Source of the DNA: an uncultured Sphingomonas sp.
GTDB taxonomy: Bacteria; Pseudomonadota; Alphaproteobacteria; Sphingomonadales; Sphingomonadaceae
Assembly (NCBI RefSeq): GCF_913774285.1
Contig: NZ_CAJYHX010000019.1
Span: forward strand, 1-64,000
Length of the DNA: 64,000 nucleotides
Direction: 5' to 3'
The notes below the pieces were generated by a model. The model was not told where the DNA came from and searched no databases. It worked only from the letters and a program-made list of their open reading frames with translations. Each line of letters opens with the position of its first letter. Position 1 is the stretch's first letter. The position numbers and the translations under genes were made by a program. Positions 49,714-59,613 of this stretch are shown piece by piece.

Positions 49714-50124
49714 GTGTCCGTCCTGCGCCGCCTCCTGCTCGAGCATCGCCTGCTGTGCGGCTGCCTGATCGCGGCCGCGCTGCTGATGAAGGCGGTGTTG
49801 CCGGCCGGGTTCATGCCGATGCAGTCGGGCGGCACGATCGTGCTCGGTTTCTGCTCGGGATACGGGCCGAAACCGATGGCGATGCCGATGGCCATCCCGA
49901 TGAAGGACGACCGCTCGAACCCCGACGAGCACCAGCCCAAGACCGAAATGCCCTGCGCCTTTGCCGGCCTCGCGATGCCGGGCCTCGCCGCGGTCGATCC
50001 GGCCCTGCTCGCGCTGGCGATCGCCTTCGTCCTTGAACGCGCGATCCGTACTGCGACGATCCTGCCCAGGATCGTCCGCGTCTATCTCCGCCCACCCTTA
50101 CGCGGGCCACCACTCGCCGCCTGA
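49714..50124 (+). CDS. DUF2946-type membrane-associated protein, Met-rich
   Basis: 136 aa. An N-terminal hydrophobic segment (CLIAALLMKAVLPAGFMP) precedes a Met/Pro-rich stretch (KPMAMPMAIPMKDD), a Cys (EMPCAFAG) and a second hydrophobic segment (ALLALAIAFVL). DUF2946 genes often precede TonB receptors linked to metal handling, as here. The Met-rich part suggests copper; that role is inferred. Confidence 0.75.
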   Translation: MSVLRRLLLEHRLLCGCLIAAALLMKAVLPAGFMPMQSGGTIVLGFCSGYGPKPMAMPMAIPMKDDRSNPDEHQPKTEMPCAFAGLAMPGLAAVDPALLALAIAFVLERAIRTATILPRIVRVYLRPPLRGPPLAA

Positions 50125-50187
50125 TCCCTCGTTACCCTTTCAAGCGTTCGCGCCGTTGCGCGGACGCGTTCGGATCAGGAAGATTTC

Positions 50188-52542
50188 ATGTCCAACTATC
50201 TGTTTTCGGCGGCCGTTTCGGCCGTCCTCTGCGCATCTGCCGCGTCCGCGCAGACCAATGACGGCGCACGCCGTGCCGAACTGCTCCGGCAGCGCGCGGC
50301 GATCGATGCCGAACTGGCCAGGCTCGATGCAGCCGCACCGAAGCCGCACGCCGCACCGGCGGCTGTCGCGCCGCCCGGCACCGACGAAATCTTCGTCACC
50401 GGCAAGGCGCTGTCCCTCACCACAGCGGTGAGCGGCCAGACGGTGACGACGGTCGACGCCGCCGCCTTCCGCAACACGCCGGCCACGACCATCGCCGACA
50501 TCGTTCGGCTCTCGCCCGGCATCGCCGTCACCCAAGGCAACGGCCCGCGCGACGTGGGCGTCTCGGTGCGCGGGTCGAATGCGCGCAACGGTTTCGGGGC
50601 GCGCAACCTGCAGGTGTTCGAGGACGATTTCCCCGTCACCCAGCCCGACGGCCTGGCCCGCTTCGACCTCACCGATCCGCATGCATATGGCGCGGTCGAC
50701 GTGGTGCGCGGGCCGTCCTCGGCGCGCTACGGCAATTACGCGCTGGGCGGCGCGGTCAATTTCCGCACGCGCTCGGGTCGCGAGATCCAGGGCGTCGAGG
50801 CGGGGTTCGACGCGGGCGGCGACGGCTACGCCAATCTTTTTGCGACGATCGGGCATGCGACCTCCGGCCACGACATCGCGGTGTTCGGCAGCTATGTCCG
50901 CGGCGACGGCGCCACGGGGCATACCGGCTACGAGACCGGAACGATCAACGCGCTTGCTAGGTTCGAGCTAGGTGACCGCGACCGCGTGGCGGTGAAGCTG
51001 ATCTACAATGAAGGCGATTTCCGCCTCTCGACCCGGCTGTCGTACAACCAGTATCTCGCCAATCCCTATCAGCAGGGCTGTCAGGCGGCGGCGAGCGCGG
51101 CGCCGGGCTGCGGGACCATCTCGGTGCTGGTCAACGGCATCAACGGCGCGCGGGTCGCCCAAACCGCGGACGAGGGCAATCTCGCCCGCAACGACCGACG
51201 CACGATCATCGGCACCCGCTACGAGCATGATCTCGGACCGAACACCACCTGGCGCACCCAGGCGACCTTCGACAGCCGCGTCGTCAACCAGCCGACCAGC
51301 GCAACGCCGTTCAAGGGGACGCTCGACAGCTACAACCTCACCTCGGACGTGACCCATCACGGCCGGATTGCGGGGATGGCGTCGACCAGTTTCCTGGGTG
51401 TCTTCTACAATTACCTCGATAATCAGAGCTACAGCTTCAACAAGATGCCTGCCGGTCGCAACGGGTTCGGCGCGCTGACCCAGACGGTGTTCGGCGACGT
51501 CCGCAACATGGGGGTGCGCGCCCGCGAAGAGCTGCAGCTCACCGGCCGATTGCAGGCGATCGCGGGGATCGGTGCCGAGCGCTCGATCCTCGATGTGCGC
51601 CAGACCGCCTATACCTACCCGGTCGGCGCGAACCCCGTACTCGCCTACATCCCGGCCGATCGCCACTTTACCAACGTCGCGCCGGAGGCGGCGCTGTTCT
51701 GGCAGGCGCTCGACGCGGTGCGGCTGCATGCGCGGGTGGGGACGGGCTACGGCATCCCGCAAGCCGGCAACCTGTTCGTCACGCCGGCTGGCGTTGCGGG
51801 CAACAACGCCAGCCTCAAGGCGCAGCGCAACACCGGCGTCGATCTCGGCGCGGAGGTGGCACTCGGCAGCAACTTCAAGGCCGAACTGACCGGCTATTAC
51901 GAATGGTTCACCAACGAGCTGGTCAGCCAGTCGGCCGGGGTGAATCTGCTCGCCTATACGTCGAACGTGCCGCGCTCGGTGCATCGCGGCGTCGAGCTGG
52001 GGGTAAGCTGGAAGCCGCTGCCGGGGCTGCTCCCCGGCGCCAAGTTCGATGCAAGCTACAGCTATAATGACCAGTACTATACCGACTTCCAGGAGCGGTT
52101 GACCGCCGGTTCGGTATCCAAGCTGCTCGACCGCAACGGCAAGGCGATCCCGGGGGTGATCCCCAATTTCCTCAACGCCCGGTTGGGCTATGACCAGCCT
52201 GCCGGGCCGTTGCGCGGGCTGGGCGGCTTTGCCGAGCTTTCCTACCGCGACCGCTTTTTCGTCGACAACAGCAACCTGCTGGCGATGCCCTCGGCGACGC
52301 TGGTCAACCTGAACTTTCACTATGACCCGCCAAAGGGCGGCGGTCCGCTATCGCGGCTCAGCTTCTACGCATCGGTGCAGAACCTGTTCGACGTCACCTA
52401 TGTCGGTGCCGCCTCGGTGATCGCGAACAGCCTTGCGGCCTCGGGCGCGGAGAACCCGGCATCGGTGCTCGCCAACACCACCGGCTCGGTCTACGCGGGG
52501 CAGCCGCGCACGGTCTATGCCGGCGTGAAGGCCCGGTTCTGA
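50188..52542 (+). CDS. TonB-dependent receptor
   Basis: 784 aa with signal peptide (ends near ASA), an N-terminal helical stretch of about 30 residues (RRAELLRQRAAIDAELARLDAA), plug domain with SVRGSNARNGFGARNL and VVRGPSSARYGNYALGGAVNF, and a barrel ending VYAGVKARF. It lies between DUF2946 and PepSY genes, whose order suggests uptake of a metal or metal chelate followed by reduction or use in the inner membrane. Confidence 0.92.
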   Translation: MSNYLFSAAVSAVLCASAASAQTNDGARRAELLRQRAAIDAELARLDAAAPKPHAAPAAVAPPGTDEIFVTGKALSLTTAVSGQTVTTVDAAAFRNTPATTIADIVRLSPGIAVTQGNGPRDVGVSVRGSNARNGFGARNLQVFEDDFPVTQPDGLARFDLTDPHAYGAVDVVRGPSSARYGNYALGGAVNFRTRSGREIQGVEAGFDAGGDGYANLFATIGHATSGHDIAVFGSYVRGDGATGHTGYETGTINALARFELGDRDRVAVKLIYNEGDFRLSTRLSYNQYLANPYQQGCQAAASAAPGCGTISVLVNGINGARVAQTADEGNLARNDRRTIIGTRYEHDLGPNTTWRTQATFDSRVVNQPTSATPFKGTLDSYNLTSDVTHHGRIAGMASTSFLGVFYNYLDNQSYSFNKMPAGRNGFGALTQTVFGDVRNMGVRAREELQLTGRLQAIAGIGAERSILDVRQTAYTYPVGANPVLAYIPADRHFTNVAPEAALFWQALDAVRLHARVGTGYGIPQAGNLFVTPAGVAGNNASLKAQRNTGVDLGAEVALGSNFKAELTGYYEWFTNELVSQSAGVNLLAYTSNVPRSVHRGVELGVSWKPLPGLLPGAKFDASYSYNDQYYTDFQERLTAGSVSKLLDRNGKAIPGVIPNFLNARLGYDQPAGPLRGLGGFAELSYRDRFFVDNSNLLAMPSATLVNLNFHYDPPKGGGPLSRLSFYASVQNLFDVTYVGAASVIANSLAASGAENPASVLANTTGSVYAGQPRTVYAGVKARF

Positions 52543-52556
52543 TGGGGGAGGGGACC

Positions 52557-53936
52557 ATGCAACACGCCCGTCGTCGGCACTGGCCGAACACCGCAACCGT
52601 ATGGCGCTGGCACTTCTACGCCGGCTTGTTCTGCATTCCCTTCGTGCTGTGGCTGGCGGTCACCGGCTCGATCTATCTGTTCCGCCCGCAGGTGGAGGCG
52701 CTGATCGACGCGCCCTATGCCAACCTCGCCATCACCGGTCCGCGCGCCTCCGCGGCGGACCAGGCGGCGGCGGCGGTGCGGGCGGTGCCGGGATCGGTGC
52801 TCCACCGCTACCAGCTGCCCGAGACCGATCGCGAGGCGGTGCAGATCATCGTCGGCAAGGGGCAGACGGAGACCCGCGTCTATGTCCACCCCCAGACGCT
52901 GGCGGTGCTCAAGGCAGTCGACGAGGACCAACGGCTGATGCGGGTGGTGTTCCGGCTGCACGGCGAGCTGCTCGCCGGCACGCTGGGTTCCTACCTAGTC
53001 GAACTGGCCGCCTCCTGGACGATAGTGATGCTGCTCTCGGGCCTTTTCCTGTGGTGGCCGCGCCGCGCAGGACTGGGCGGCATCGTCTATCCGCGGCTGA
53101 CCGCAGGCGGGCGGCGCTTCTGGCGGGATCTCCATGCGGTGACCGGCTTCTGGGTCTCCGCCTTCGCGCTGTTCCTGCTTATCTCGGGGTTGCCTTGGGC
53201 GAAGAGCTGGGGCGGGTATCTGAAGGCCGTGCGCGGGGTGGTGGAGGGCCATCCGGTCAAGCAGGACTGGACCACCGGCCGCGCCGACGAACTCCGCCAG
53301 CGCGCCGCCGCCGATGCCGGCACCCGTGCGATGATGGGCGAGCATGCCGAGCATCACGGCATGGCGATGGCGCACCCGGCGGTCTCGCTGGTGCCGCTCG
53401 ACCGGCTGATCGCCACGCTCGGCCCGCTGCGGCTGGCGACGCCGGTGCTGGTCTCGCCGCCGACCGGCCCCGGCCAGCCCTGGACCGCCAAGTCCGATGC
53501 CGCCAACCGCCCGCTGCGCACGGACCTGACGCTCGACGGCGAGACGGGCAAACTCCTCTCGCGCAAGGACTTCGCCCAGCGGCGGCTGGTCGACCGGCTG
53601 GTCGGCTATGGCGTGGCGATCCACGAGGGGCAGGCATTCGGCTGGCTCAACCAGCTGCTCAATTTGCTGACGGCGCTGGGGCTGATCCTGCTCGCGCTGA
53701 GCAGCGTGGTGCTCTGGTGGCGCCGGCGACCCGAGGGCGTGCTCGGCGCGCCGCGGGCCGGTGAGGCCCGCCCGGCGGCGCTGGCGTTCTTCGCGCTCGT
53801 CATCGCGCTCGGGCTATTCCTGCCGCTCATGGGGATCAGCCTGCTCGCGGTGCTGGCGGTCGAGCGGCTGGTGCTCGTGCACCTGCCGGGTGTGCGGCGC
53901 TGGCTGGGGCTGCGGGCGGTGGCGGCTTCCGCCTGA
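52557..53936 (+). CDS. PepSY-associated transmembrane protein (iron/copper uptake-associated)
   Basis: 459 aa. An N-terminal TM segment (FYAGLFCIPFVLWLAVTGSIYLF) and three further TMs fit the PepSY_TM family; PepSY-like parts lie in the periplasm. A His/Met-rich loop (ARDA...MMGEHAEHHGMAMAHP, about 250-280) may bind metal. GGGGGAGGGG precedes the ATG at 52557. Family members sit next to TonB receptors and are thought to help release or reduce the imported metal. Confidence 0.85.
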   Translation: MQHARRRHWPNTATVWRWHFYAGLFCIPFVLWLAVTGSIYLFRPQVEALIDAPYANLAITGPRASAADQAAAAVRAVPGSVLHRYQLPETDREAVQIIVGKGQTETRVYVHPQTLAVLKAVDEDQRLMRVVFRLHGELLAGTLGSYLVELAASWTIVMLLSGLFLWWPRRAGLGGIVYPRLTAGGRRFWRDLHAVTGFWVSAFALFLLISGLPWAKSWGGYLKAVRGVVEGHPVKQDWTTGRADELRQRAAADAGTRAMMGEHAEHHGMAMAHPAVSLVPLDRLIATLGPLRLATPVLVSPPTGPGQPWTAKSDAANRPLRTDLTLDGETGKLLSRKDFAQRRLVDRLVGYGVAIHEGQAFGWLNQLLNLLTALGLILLALSSVVLWWRRRPEGVLGAPRAGEARPAALAFFALVIALGLFLPLMGISLLAVLAVERLVLVHLPGVRRWLGLRAVAASA

Positions 53937-54044
53937 GCCCCGTATTTGCCGCCCGCAGATGCAGCGGCTAACCTTGTCGCCGGAACCTATTGCCGCGCTG
54001 TCGCTATAGGTTCCGGCCGCGGTGCGGACCGCAGGGGGAAGACG

Positions 54045-55658
54045 ATGCATCCGGTCGACACGTTTGAACTCGTCCTCGTGCTGTTCGCAGCCGTGATCGC
54101 GCTGCACTGGATTGCCGAACGGCTGTCGTTCCTGCCCTCGGCGGCACTGCTGCTCGGCGGCGGGGCGCTCGCCTTTCTGCCCAACCTGCCCAAGGTGTCG
54201 CTCGATCCCGAGCTGGTACTGGTATTGTTCCTGCCGCCGCTGCTGATGGACGGCGCCTATTATGCCGCGTTCGGACGATTGCGGCGCCATTTGCCGGGCA
54301 TTCTCTCGCTGGCCGTGGGCGCGGTGCTGTTCACCACGCTGGTCGTCGGGCTGGTGCTGCACCTGCTGGTGCCGGGGCTGCCCTGGGCCGCATGTTTCGC
54401 GCTGGGGGCGATCGTCTCGCCGCCCGACGCAGTCGCCGCGCGATCGGTGCTGCAGCGGGTGAAGCTGCCGCGCAGGCTGCAGGCGCTGCTGGAAGGCGAG
54501 AGCCTGATCAACGATGCTAGCGGGCTGGTGCTGTTCCGCTTCGCCGTCGCCGCGACGCTCACCGGGAGCTTCAACGTGCTCGACGCGGGCACGAGCTTTC
54601 TGCTGCTGGCGATCGGCGGCGTGGTCGTCGGCACCGCCGTCGGCTTCGGCGGCACCTTCGTCCTGCGCCGCCTGCCGGATCAGACGCTGATGGTCGCCAC
54701 GGCGACCCTGCTCAGTTGGGCGGCCTATCTTGCCGGCGAGGCGGTGCACGTCTCCGGCGTCATCGCGGTTGTCGCTGCCGGGATCGTGCTCGGCTGGTAC
54801 CAGCACGAAGTGCTCCCCGCGCGGGTGCGGATGCAGGGCAGTGCCTTCTGGCGGACCCTCGTGTTCAGCCTCGAGGCGCTGGTGTTCATCCTGATCGGCT
54901 TCTCGCTGCGCGGCGTGCTCGACCGCGTCGGGCTGGAGCGGGTATTCACCTCGATGGCACTGCCGGTGATCGGCATCGTCGTCACGGTGCTGCTGACCCG
55001 CTTCGTCTGGGTGTTCGGCAGCGAGCTGTTGCTCGGCACGCTCAAGCGGACCGGCGTCTCGCAGGTGCGGCCGCTCGGCTGGCGGCAGGCAACGATCCTG
55101 TCCTGGGCGGGGATGCGCGGCGTCGTTACGCTGGCCGTTGCGCTGTCGCTGCCGAACGAGATGCCGGGCCGCGACCTGATGCTGGTCAGCGCCTTCGCAG
55201 TGATCCTGGCGACCGTGGTGCTGCAGGGAGCCAGCTTGCGGTGGGTGATCAAGACCATCGGACCCAAGGACCGCGATCCGCCGCCCAATGTCACGCTTGT
55301 CCAGGCCGAGGCCGCGATTGCCCGTGCCAAGCGCGCCGAGGTGGAGGCGCGAGCTTATGACGAGGAGGGCAAGCTGGCCCACCCGCGCCTGCTCGAGGAA
55401 TATCGCAAGCGCGATCATGTGACCGAACGCTATGCCGGCGATGCGAGTACCTACATGCCGGGCATTCGCGCCCATTTCGACATCGTGCTGGCGGCCGTGG
55501 CGGCGGGGCGCAAGAAACTGATCCGTCTGCACCGCCAAGGCGAGATCGAGGACGAGGTGCTCCACAATTTGGAACGGGACCTCGATCTTGAGGAGCTTGC
55601 TGCGTTGTTCCAAGGGGGCGAGGGTGCCGAAATCCGCGGCCCGGGAGAAGACGCGTGA
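54045..55658 (+). CDS. CPA1-family Na+/H+ antiporter
   Basis: 537 aa with 12 or so TM segments, the CPA1 motif ALGAIVSPPDAVAARSVLQ and the ND-type motif EGESLINDASGLVLF; SWAGMRGVVTLAVALSLP is the late conserved helix. A cytoplasmic tail of about 130 charged residues follows. GGGGGAAG precedes the ATG at 54045. It exports Na+ (or K+) for protons. Confidence 0.92.
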   Translation: MHPVDTFELVLVLFAAVIALHWIAERLSFLPSAALLLGGGALAFLPNLPKVSLDPELVLVLFLPPLLMDGAYYAAFGRLRRHLPGILSLAVGAVLFTTLVVGLVLHLLVPGLPWAACFALGAIVSPPDAVAARSVLQRVKLPRRLQALLEGESLINDASGLVLFRFAVAATLTGSFNVLDAGTSFLLLAIGGVVVGTAVGFGGTFVLRRLPDQTLMVATATLLSWAAYLAGEAVHVSGVIAVVAAGIVLGWYQHEVLPARVRMQGSAFWRTLVFSLEALVFILIGFSLRGVLDRVGLERVFTSMALPVIGIVVTVLLTRFVWVFGSELLLGTLKRTGVSQVRPLGWRQATILSWAGMRGVVTLAVALSLPNEMPGRDLMLVSAFAVILATVVLQGASLRWVIKTIGPKDRDPPPNVTLVQAEAAIARAKRAEVEARAYDEEGKLAHPRLLEEYRKRDHVTERYAGDASTYMPGIRAHFDIVLAAVAAGRKKLIRLHRQGEIEDEVLHNLERDLDLEELAALFQGGEGAEIRGPGEDA

Positions 55659-56152
55659 CCGATCCGCAACCAGCATCCTTCACGATCCGCGCGGCACTGG
55701 CCGCGGACCGGGCGCAGCTTGGGCAGCTCGGCGCGCAGATGGTCGCGGTGCATCACGCCTTCGACGCGCGCCGCTTCATCGCGCCCACGCCGGAAACACC
55801 CCAAGCCTATGGCGGCTTCCTCATCCGGCAGATCGATCGTCCGGAATCCGTGCTGCGGGTGGCGGCCGCAGGCGATGCCGTGCTCGGCTATGTCTATGCC
55901 GGGGTCGAAGGGAGCGACTATATGGCGCTGCGCGGGCCGGCAGGGGTAATCTACGACCTGATCGTCGCGCCCGACCATCGCCGTCAGGGCATCGGCCGTG
56001 CGCTGCTGGACGCGGCGATGGCGGCGCTGGCCCCGCACACGCTGCCGCGGCTCGTACTGTTCACCGCCGAGCGCAATGTCGAGGCACAGGCGCTGTTCGC
56101 GTCGGCGGGCTTTCACCGCACCATGGTGGAGATGACGCGAGACCTCGCCTGA
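55655..56152 (+). CDS. GNAT-family N-acetyltransferase
   Basis: 165 aa with the acetyl-CoA motif IVAPDHRRQGIGRALLDAAM and the following ALFASAGFHRT. The GTG start overlaps the antiporter stop (GTGA), so the genes are coupled. Substrate unknown. Confidence 0.88.
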   Translation: MTDPQPASFTIRAALAADRAQLGQLGAQMVAVHHAFDARRFIAPTPETPQAYGGFLIRQIDRPESVLRVAAAGDAVLGYVYAGVEGSDYMALRGPAGVIYDLIVAPDHRRQGIGRALLDAAMAALAPHTLPRLVLFTAERNVEAQALFASAGFHRTMVEMTRDLA

Positions 56153-56231
56153 GCGACGCGCGACCCAAGGAACCTTTGCAGGATCGGAGAGCTATGGCTA
56201 GGGGCCGCACGGTCAGGCGGCTGGAGCGGGC

Positions 56232-59200
56232 GTGAACCGAAGCGAAGACGACACCGACGCCGAGGCGCGGCGGAGCAGTGCAGCAGCGCGGGCGAAGCGA
56301 CGGCGTCGCGTCGCGGTGGCGCTGCTCGTCCTGGTGTCGGCGAGTGTGGCGACGGTGTGGCTGCAGCGGCGCACGATCGCGCAGGGCTTTGTCGACCGCG
56401 AACTGGCAAAGCGGGGGGTGGCTGCACGCTACACGATCGAGCAACTCTCCCCCTGGCGTCAGCGGCTGACCAACGTCTCGATCGGCGACCCGCGCAATCC
56501 CGACCTCACTGCCGACTGGATCGAATTGCGCACGGCGCTCACTCCCTGGCGCGCCGAACTGCTGGTCGCAAAGGCGGGGACGGTGCGCCTGAAGGGCCGC
56601 ATCGTCGGCGGCACCGTCTCGTTCGGGTCGCTCGACCGGCTGATGCCGCCGGCGTCGGGCAAACCCTTTTCCCTGCCTCGGCTCAGCGTGGAGGTGGCGG
56701 ACGCGCAACTGCGGCTGGCGAGCGACGCGGGGCTGGTCGTGCTCGGCCTGCGCGGCAAGGGGCTGCTGACCGACGGGTTCACCGGCACCATGCGCGCGCA
56801 ATCCGAGCGGCTGCAGTTCGGAGGCTGCGATCTCCTCAGCCTGGGCGCCGAGATGCAGATCCGTATCCGCAAAGGCGCGCCGAGCCTCACCGGGCCGCTG
56901 GCGGCGCAGCGACTGGCGTGCGGCAATGTCCAGGCCGCGCGGCCACACGGGGAGGTGCGCGTGACGCTCGATGCATCGCTCGCCGGCTGGCGCGGCGATG
57001 CGCGGCTGGGGCTGGCGTCGCTGCGGTCTGGCTACGGCACGCTCGGCCAGACCGATGCGCAGATGGACTTCGCCGGGGATCGCACCCGGACTGCGGGGCG
57101 GCTTACGCTGCACGGTGCCCGCGCGACGGCCGAGGCTGTCCGTGCCCGCATCGTCGAAGCCTCCGGGCGCTACGCGGTCGGCACGGTGCTGGCCTTCGAC
57201 GGCCGCATCGGCCTGCGGGATGCGGCGATTTCGCGAGCGATTCACACGCAAATAAACGGCTATCGCAAAGCAGTAGCAGGTACGCCGGTCGGGCCGCTTG
57301 CCGCCAAGTTTGCCTCGGCAGTGCAGGCCGCTGGCCGGCGGTTCGACGGTTCGGCGACGCTCGGGGTCGCCACGCGGGGCAGCGGCGCGACGGTGCGCGT
57401 GAACGCCGTAGACCTCACCGCGCATTCCGGTGCGCGCCTGCGGTTCGCGGGCGAGCAGGGCGCGGTGCTGGATATGCCCAAGGGCGCGGTCGCACTCGCC
57501 GGGCAGCTGTCGCTCGGCGGCGGCGGCATGCCGGACCTTGCGCTCGACCTCCTGCAACGCCCCGGCAGCGACCAGCTCCAAGGCACCGGCACGCTGCGGC
57601 CCTATGCGGCGGGCGGCGCGCGGCTGGCGCTGGCGGACCTCACTTTCACCATCCGTGGCGGGGCAGGGACGGCGCGTACCGTCGCCACGCTGTCCGGCCC
57701 GATCGGCAGTGGCCGGGTGGACGACCTCTCGATGCCGCTGGTCGCGCGCTGGAACGGGACGAACGTGCTGGTGAACCCGGCATGCGAGACGCTCGGCTTC
57801 GCCCGGATCACCGCCTCCGGCATGGTGCTGCGCGGCCATCGCCAGCGCCTCTGCGCGACGGGCCCCGCGATGCTCGCCTGGGACGGCAGGCGCCTGACCG
57901 GCGGCGTCCGCACCGGTGCGATCGCGCTTGCCGGCAGCATGGGCAGCAATCCGCTCAGCCTCGCCGCGAGCGATGCGCGCTTGGACTTGGCCCGACAGGC
58001 CTTCGACCTCAGCGGCGTAGCGGTGCGGATGGGCGCGGATCGGCCGACCCGGCTTGAGATCGGCCGGCTGGATGGCAGGTTCGGCGGCACGCTCGGCGGC
58101 AGCTTCGATGCGCTGGGCGGGCAGATCGGCGCGGTGCCGCTGGTGCTGTCGCAGGGCAAGGGCAGCTGGCAGGTCTCCGATGGCGGGCTCGCGCTGCTCG
58201 GCAGCTTCCGCCTCGCCGATGCCGAGCCGAGCCCGCGCTTCGAACCGCTGCTCGCCCCCGCAGGCCGGCTGACATTGCGGGACAACCGGATCGAGGCGCA
58301 GGCCGATCTGCTCGGCACCAAGCGCCCGGTGGAGGTCGCAAAGGTCTCGATCACCCATGATCTCGGCAAGGGCGAGGGCCAGGCGCTGCTCGACGTGTCG
58401 GGCATCCGCTTCAAGACCGACGGGCTCCAGCCGTTCGACCTCACCCCGCTCACCCTAGGCGTGATCGCCGATGTCGACGGCACGGTTGCCGGCTCGGGGA
58501 AGATCGCCTGGAGCAGCGAGACGGTCACCAGCAGCGGCCGCTTCACCGCCACCAACGTCGCGCTGGCCGCGGCATTCGGCCCCGTGCAGGGGCTCACCAC
58601 CGAGCTGAACTTCACCGACCTGCTCAACGTGCGGACCGCGCCGGGGCAGGTGGCGAAGGTGACCGAGATCAACCCCGGCGTGCCGGTGCGCGAGGGCGTG
58701 TTCCGCTACCAGCTGCTCGACAGCCGCCGGGTGCGGGTGGAAGGCGCGCGCTGGCCGTTCGCGGGCGGCGAACTCGTCCTCGAGCCGACCACGCTCGACT
58801 TCAACGAGGCGGGCAAGCGCCGCATGACCTTCCAGGTGAAGGGCGTCGACGCCGCCCTCTTCCTCAAGGAAATGGCGTTCGACAATCTTGACGCCACCGG
58901 CACCTTCGACGGCACGCTGCCGATGATCTTCGACGAGACCGGCGGCCGGATCGAAGGCGGCGAGCTGCGCGCGCGCAAGGGCGGGCACATCGCCTATGTC
59001 GGCGAGGTCTCGCGCGAGAATCTAGGCACATGGGGCAACATGGCGTTCCAGGCGCTCAAGTCGCTCGACTATCGCAACCTCGCGATCCGAATGAACGGGC
59101 CGCTGGCGGGCGAGATGATCACCGACATCAGCTTCTCCGGGCTCAGCCAGGGGCAGGGCACCAAATCCAACTTCCTCCTCCGGCGGCTGGCCAAGCTGCC

Positions 59201-59393
59201 GCTCGTCTTCAACGTGCGGATCAACGCGCCCTTCCGCCAGCTGCTCGATTCCGTGCAGTCCTGGTACGACCCGCGCCGTCTGGTCGAGCGCAACCTGCCG
59301 GCGTTGATCGAGGAGCAGAAACGTGCGCAGGAAGCGGGCCCCCATGCGGTTCAATCCACCGTTCAGCCCGCCGAAAGCACAACCCGTCCATGA
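56232..59393 (+). CDS. ydbH: YdbH-family AsmA-like envelope lipid-transport protein
   Basis: 1053 aa, with one N-terminal TM (VAVALLVLVSASVATVWL) and then a long periplasmic beta-strand-rich stretch of the AsmA/YhdP/TamB/YdbH type that forms a hydrophobic groove for phospholipids between membranes. The C-terminal part ends in a charged helix (LPALIEEQKRAQEAG). YnbE- and YdbL-like genes follow, the same order as in enterobacteria, which supports the call strongly. Confidence 0.85.
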   Translation: MNRSEDDTDAEARRSSAAARAKRRRRVAVALLVLVSASVATVWLQRRTIAQGFVDRELAKRGVAARYTIEQLSPWRQRLTNVSIGDPRNPDLTADWIELRTALTPWRAELLVAKAGTVRLKGRIVGGTVSFGSLDRLMPPASGKPFSLPRLSVEVADAQLRLASDAGLVVLGLRGKGLLTDGFTGTMRAQSERLQFGGCDLLSLGAEMQIRIRKGAPSLTGPLAAQRLACGNVQAARPHGEVRVTLDASLAGWRGDARLGLASLRSGYGTLGQTDAQMDFAGDRTRTAGRLTLHGARATAEAVRARIVEASGRYAVGTVLAFDGRIGLRDAAISRAIHTQINGYRKAVAGTPVGPLAAKFASAVQAAGRRFDGSATLGVATRGSGATVRVNAVDLTAHSGARLRFAGEQGAVLDMPKGAVALAGQLSLGGGGMPDLALDLLQRPGSDQLQGTGTLRPYAAGGARLALADLTFTIRGGAGTARTVATLSGPIGSGRVDDLSMPLVARWNGTNVLVNPACETLGFARITASGMVLRGHRQRLCATGPAMLAWDGRRLTGGVRTGAIALAGSMGSNPLSLAASDARLDLARQAFDLSGVAVRMGADRPTRLEIGRLDGRFGGTLGGSFDALGGQIGAVPLVLSQGKGSWQVSDGGLALLGSFRLADAEPSPRFEPLLAPAGRLTLRDNRIEAQADLLGTKRPVEVAKVSITHDLGKGEGQALLDVSGIRFKTDGLQPFDLTPLTLGVIADVDGTVAGSGKIAWSSETVTSSGRFTATNVALAAAFGPVQGLTTELNFTDLLNVRTAPGQVAKVTEINPGVPVREGVFRYQLLDSRRVRVEGARWPFAGGELVLEPTTLDFNEAGKRRMTFQVKGVDAALFLKEMAFDNLDATGTFDGTLPMIFDETGGRIEGGELRARKGGHIAYVGEVSRENLGTWGNMAFQALKSLDYRNLAIRMNGPLAGEMITDISFSGLSQGQGTKSNFLLRRLAKLPLVFNVRINAPFRQLLDSVQSWYDPRRLVERNLPALIEEQKRAQEAGPHAVQSTVQPAESTTRP

Positions 59394-59418
59394 AAGGCAT
59401 GTCTATGAGCTTGGAAGC

Positions 59419-59613
59419 ATGAAACAGGGTTCGTCTCTTCGGCTAGCCACATGCGGGATCGCCCCGCTGGCGCTGCTCGGCGGCTGCGTGACGGTGAACG
59501 CGCCCGACAAGCCGATCGTGATCAACCTCAATATTTCGATCACCCAGGAAGTGGTCTATCGCCTCGACAACAAGGCGAAGGCCATCATCCAGGACAATCC
59601 GGGGATTTTCTGA
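59419..59613 (+). CDS. ynbE: YnbE-like lipoprotein
   Basis: 64 aa with a lipobox (ALLGGCVTVNAPDKPI) and the family pattern PIVINLNISITQEVVYRLDNKAKAI. In enterobacteria YnbE is the outer-membrane lipoprotein partner of YdbH. The ATG at 59419 is used; its stop overlaps the next start. Confidence 0.85.
   Translation: MKQGSSLRLATCGIAPLALLGGCVTVNAPDKPIVINLNISITQEVVYRLDNKAKAIIQDNPGIF

Noticed and set aside
53814..55676. A 620-codon minus-strand open frame
   Set aside because: It is antisense to the Na+/H+ antiporter; the composition (Gln/His/Asp-rich) is that of a shadow frame.
56061..58358. A 765-codon minus-strand open frame
   Set aside because: It is antisense to ydbH and has a low-complexity, His/Arg/Glu-rich composition without any domain.
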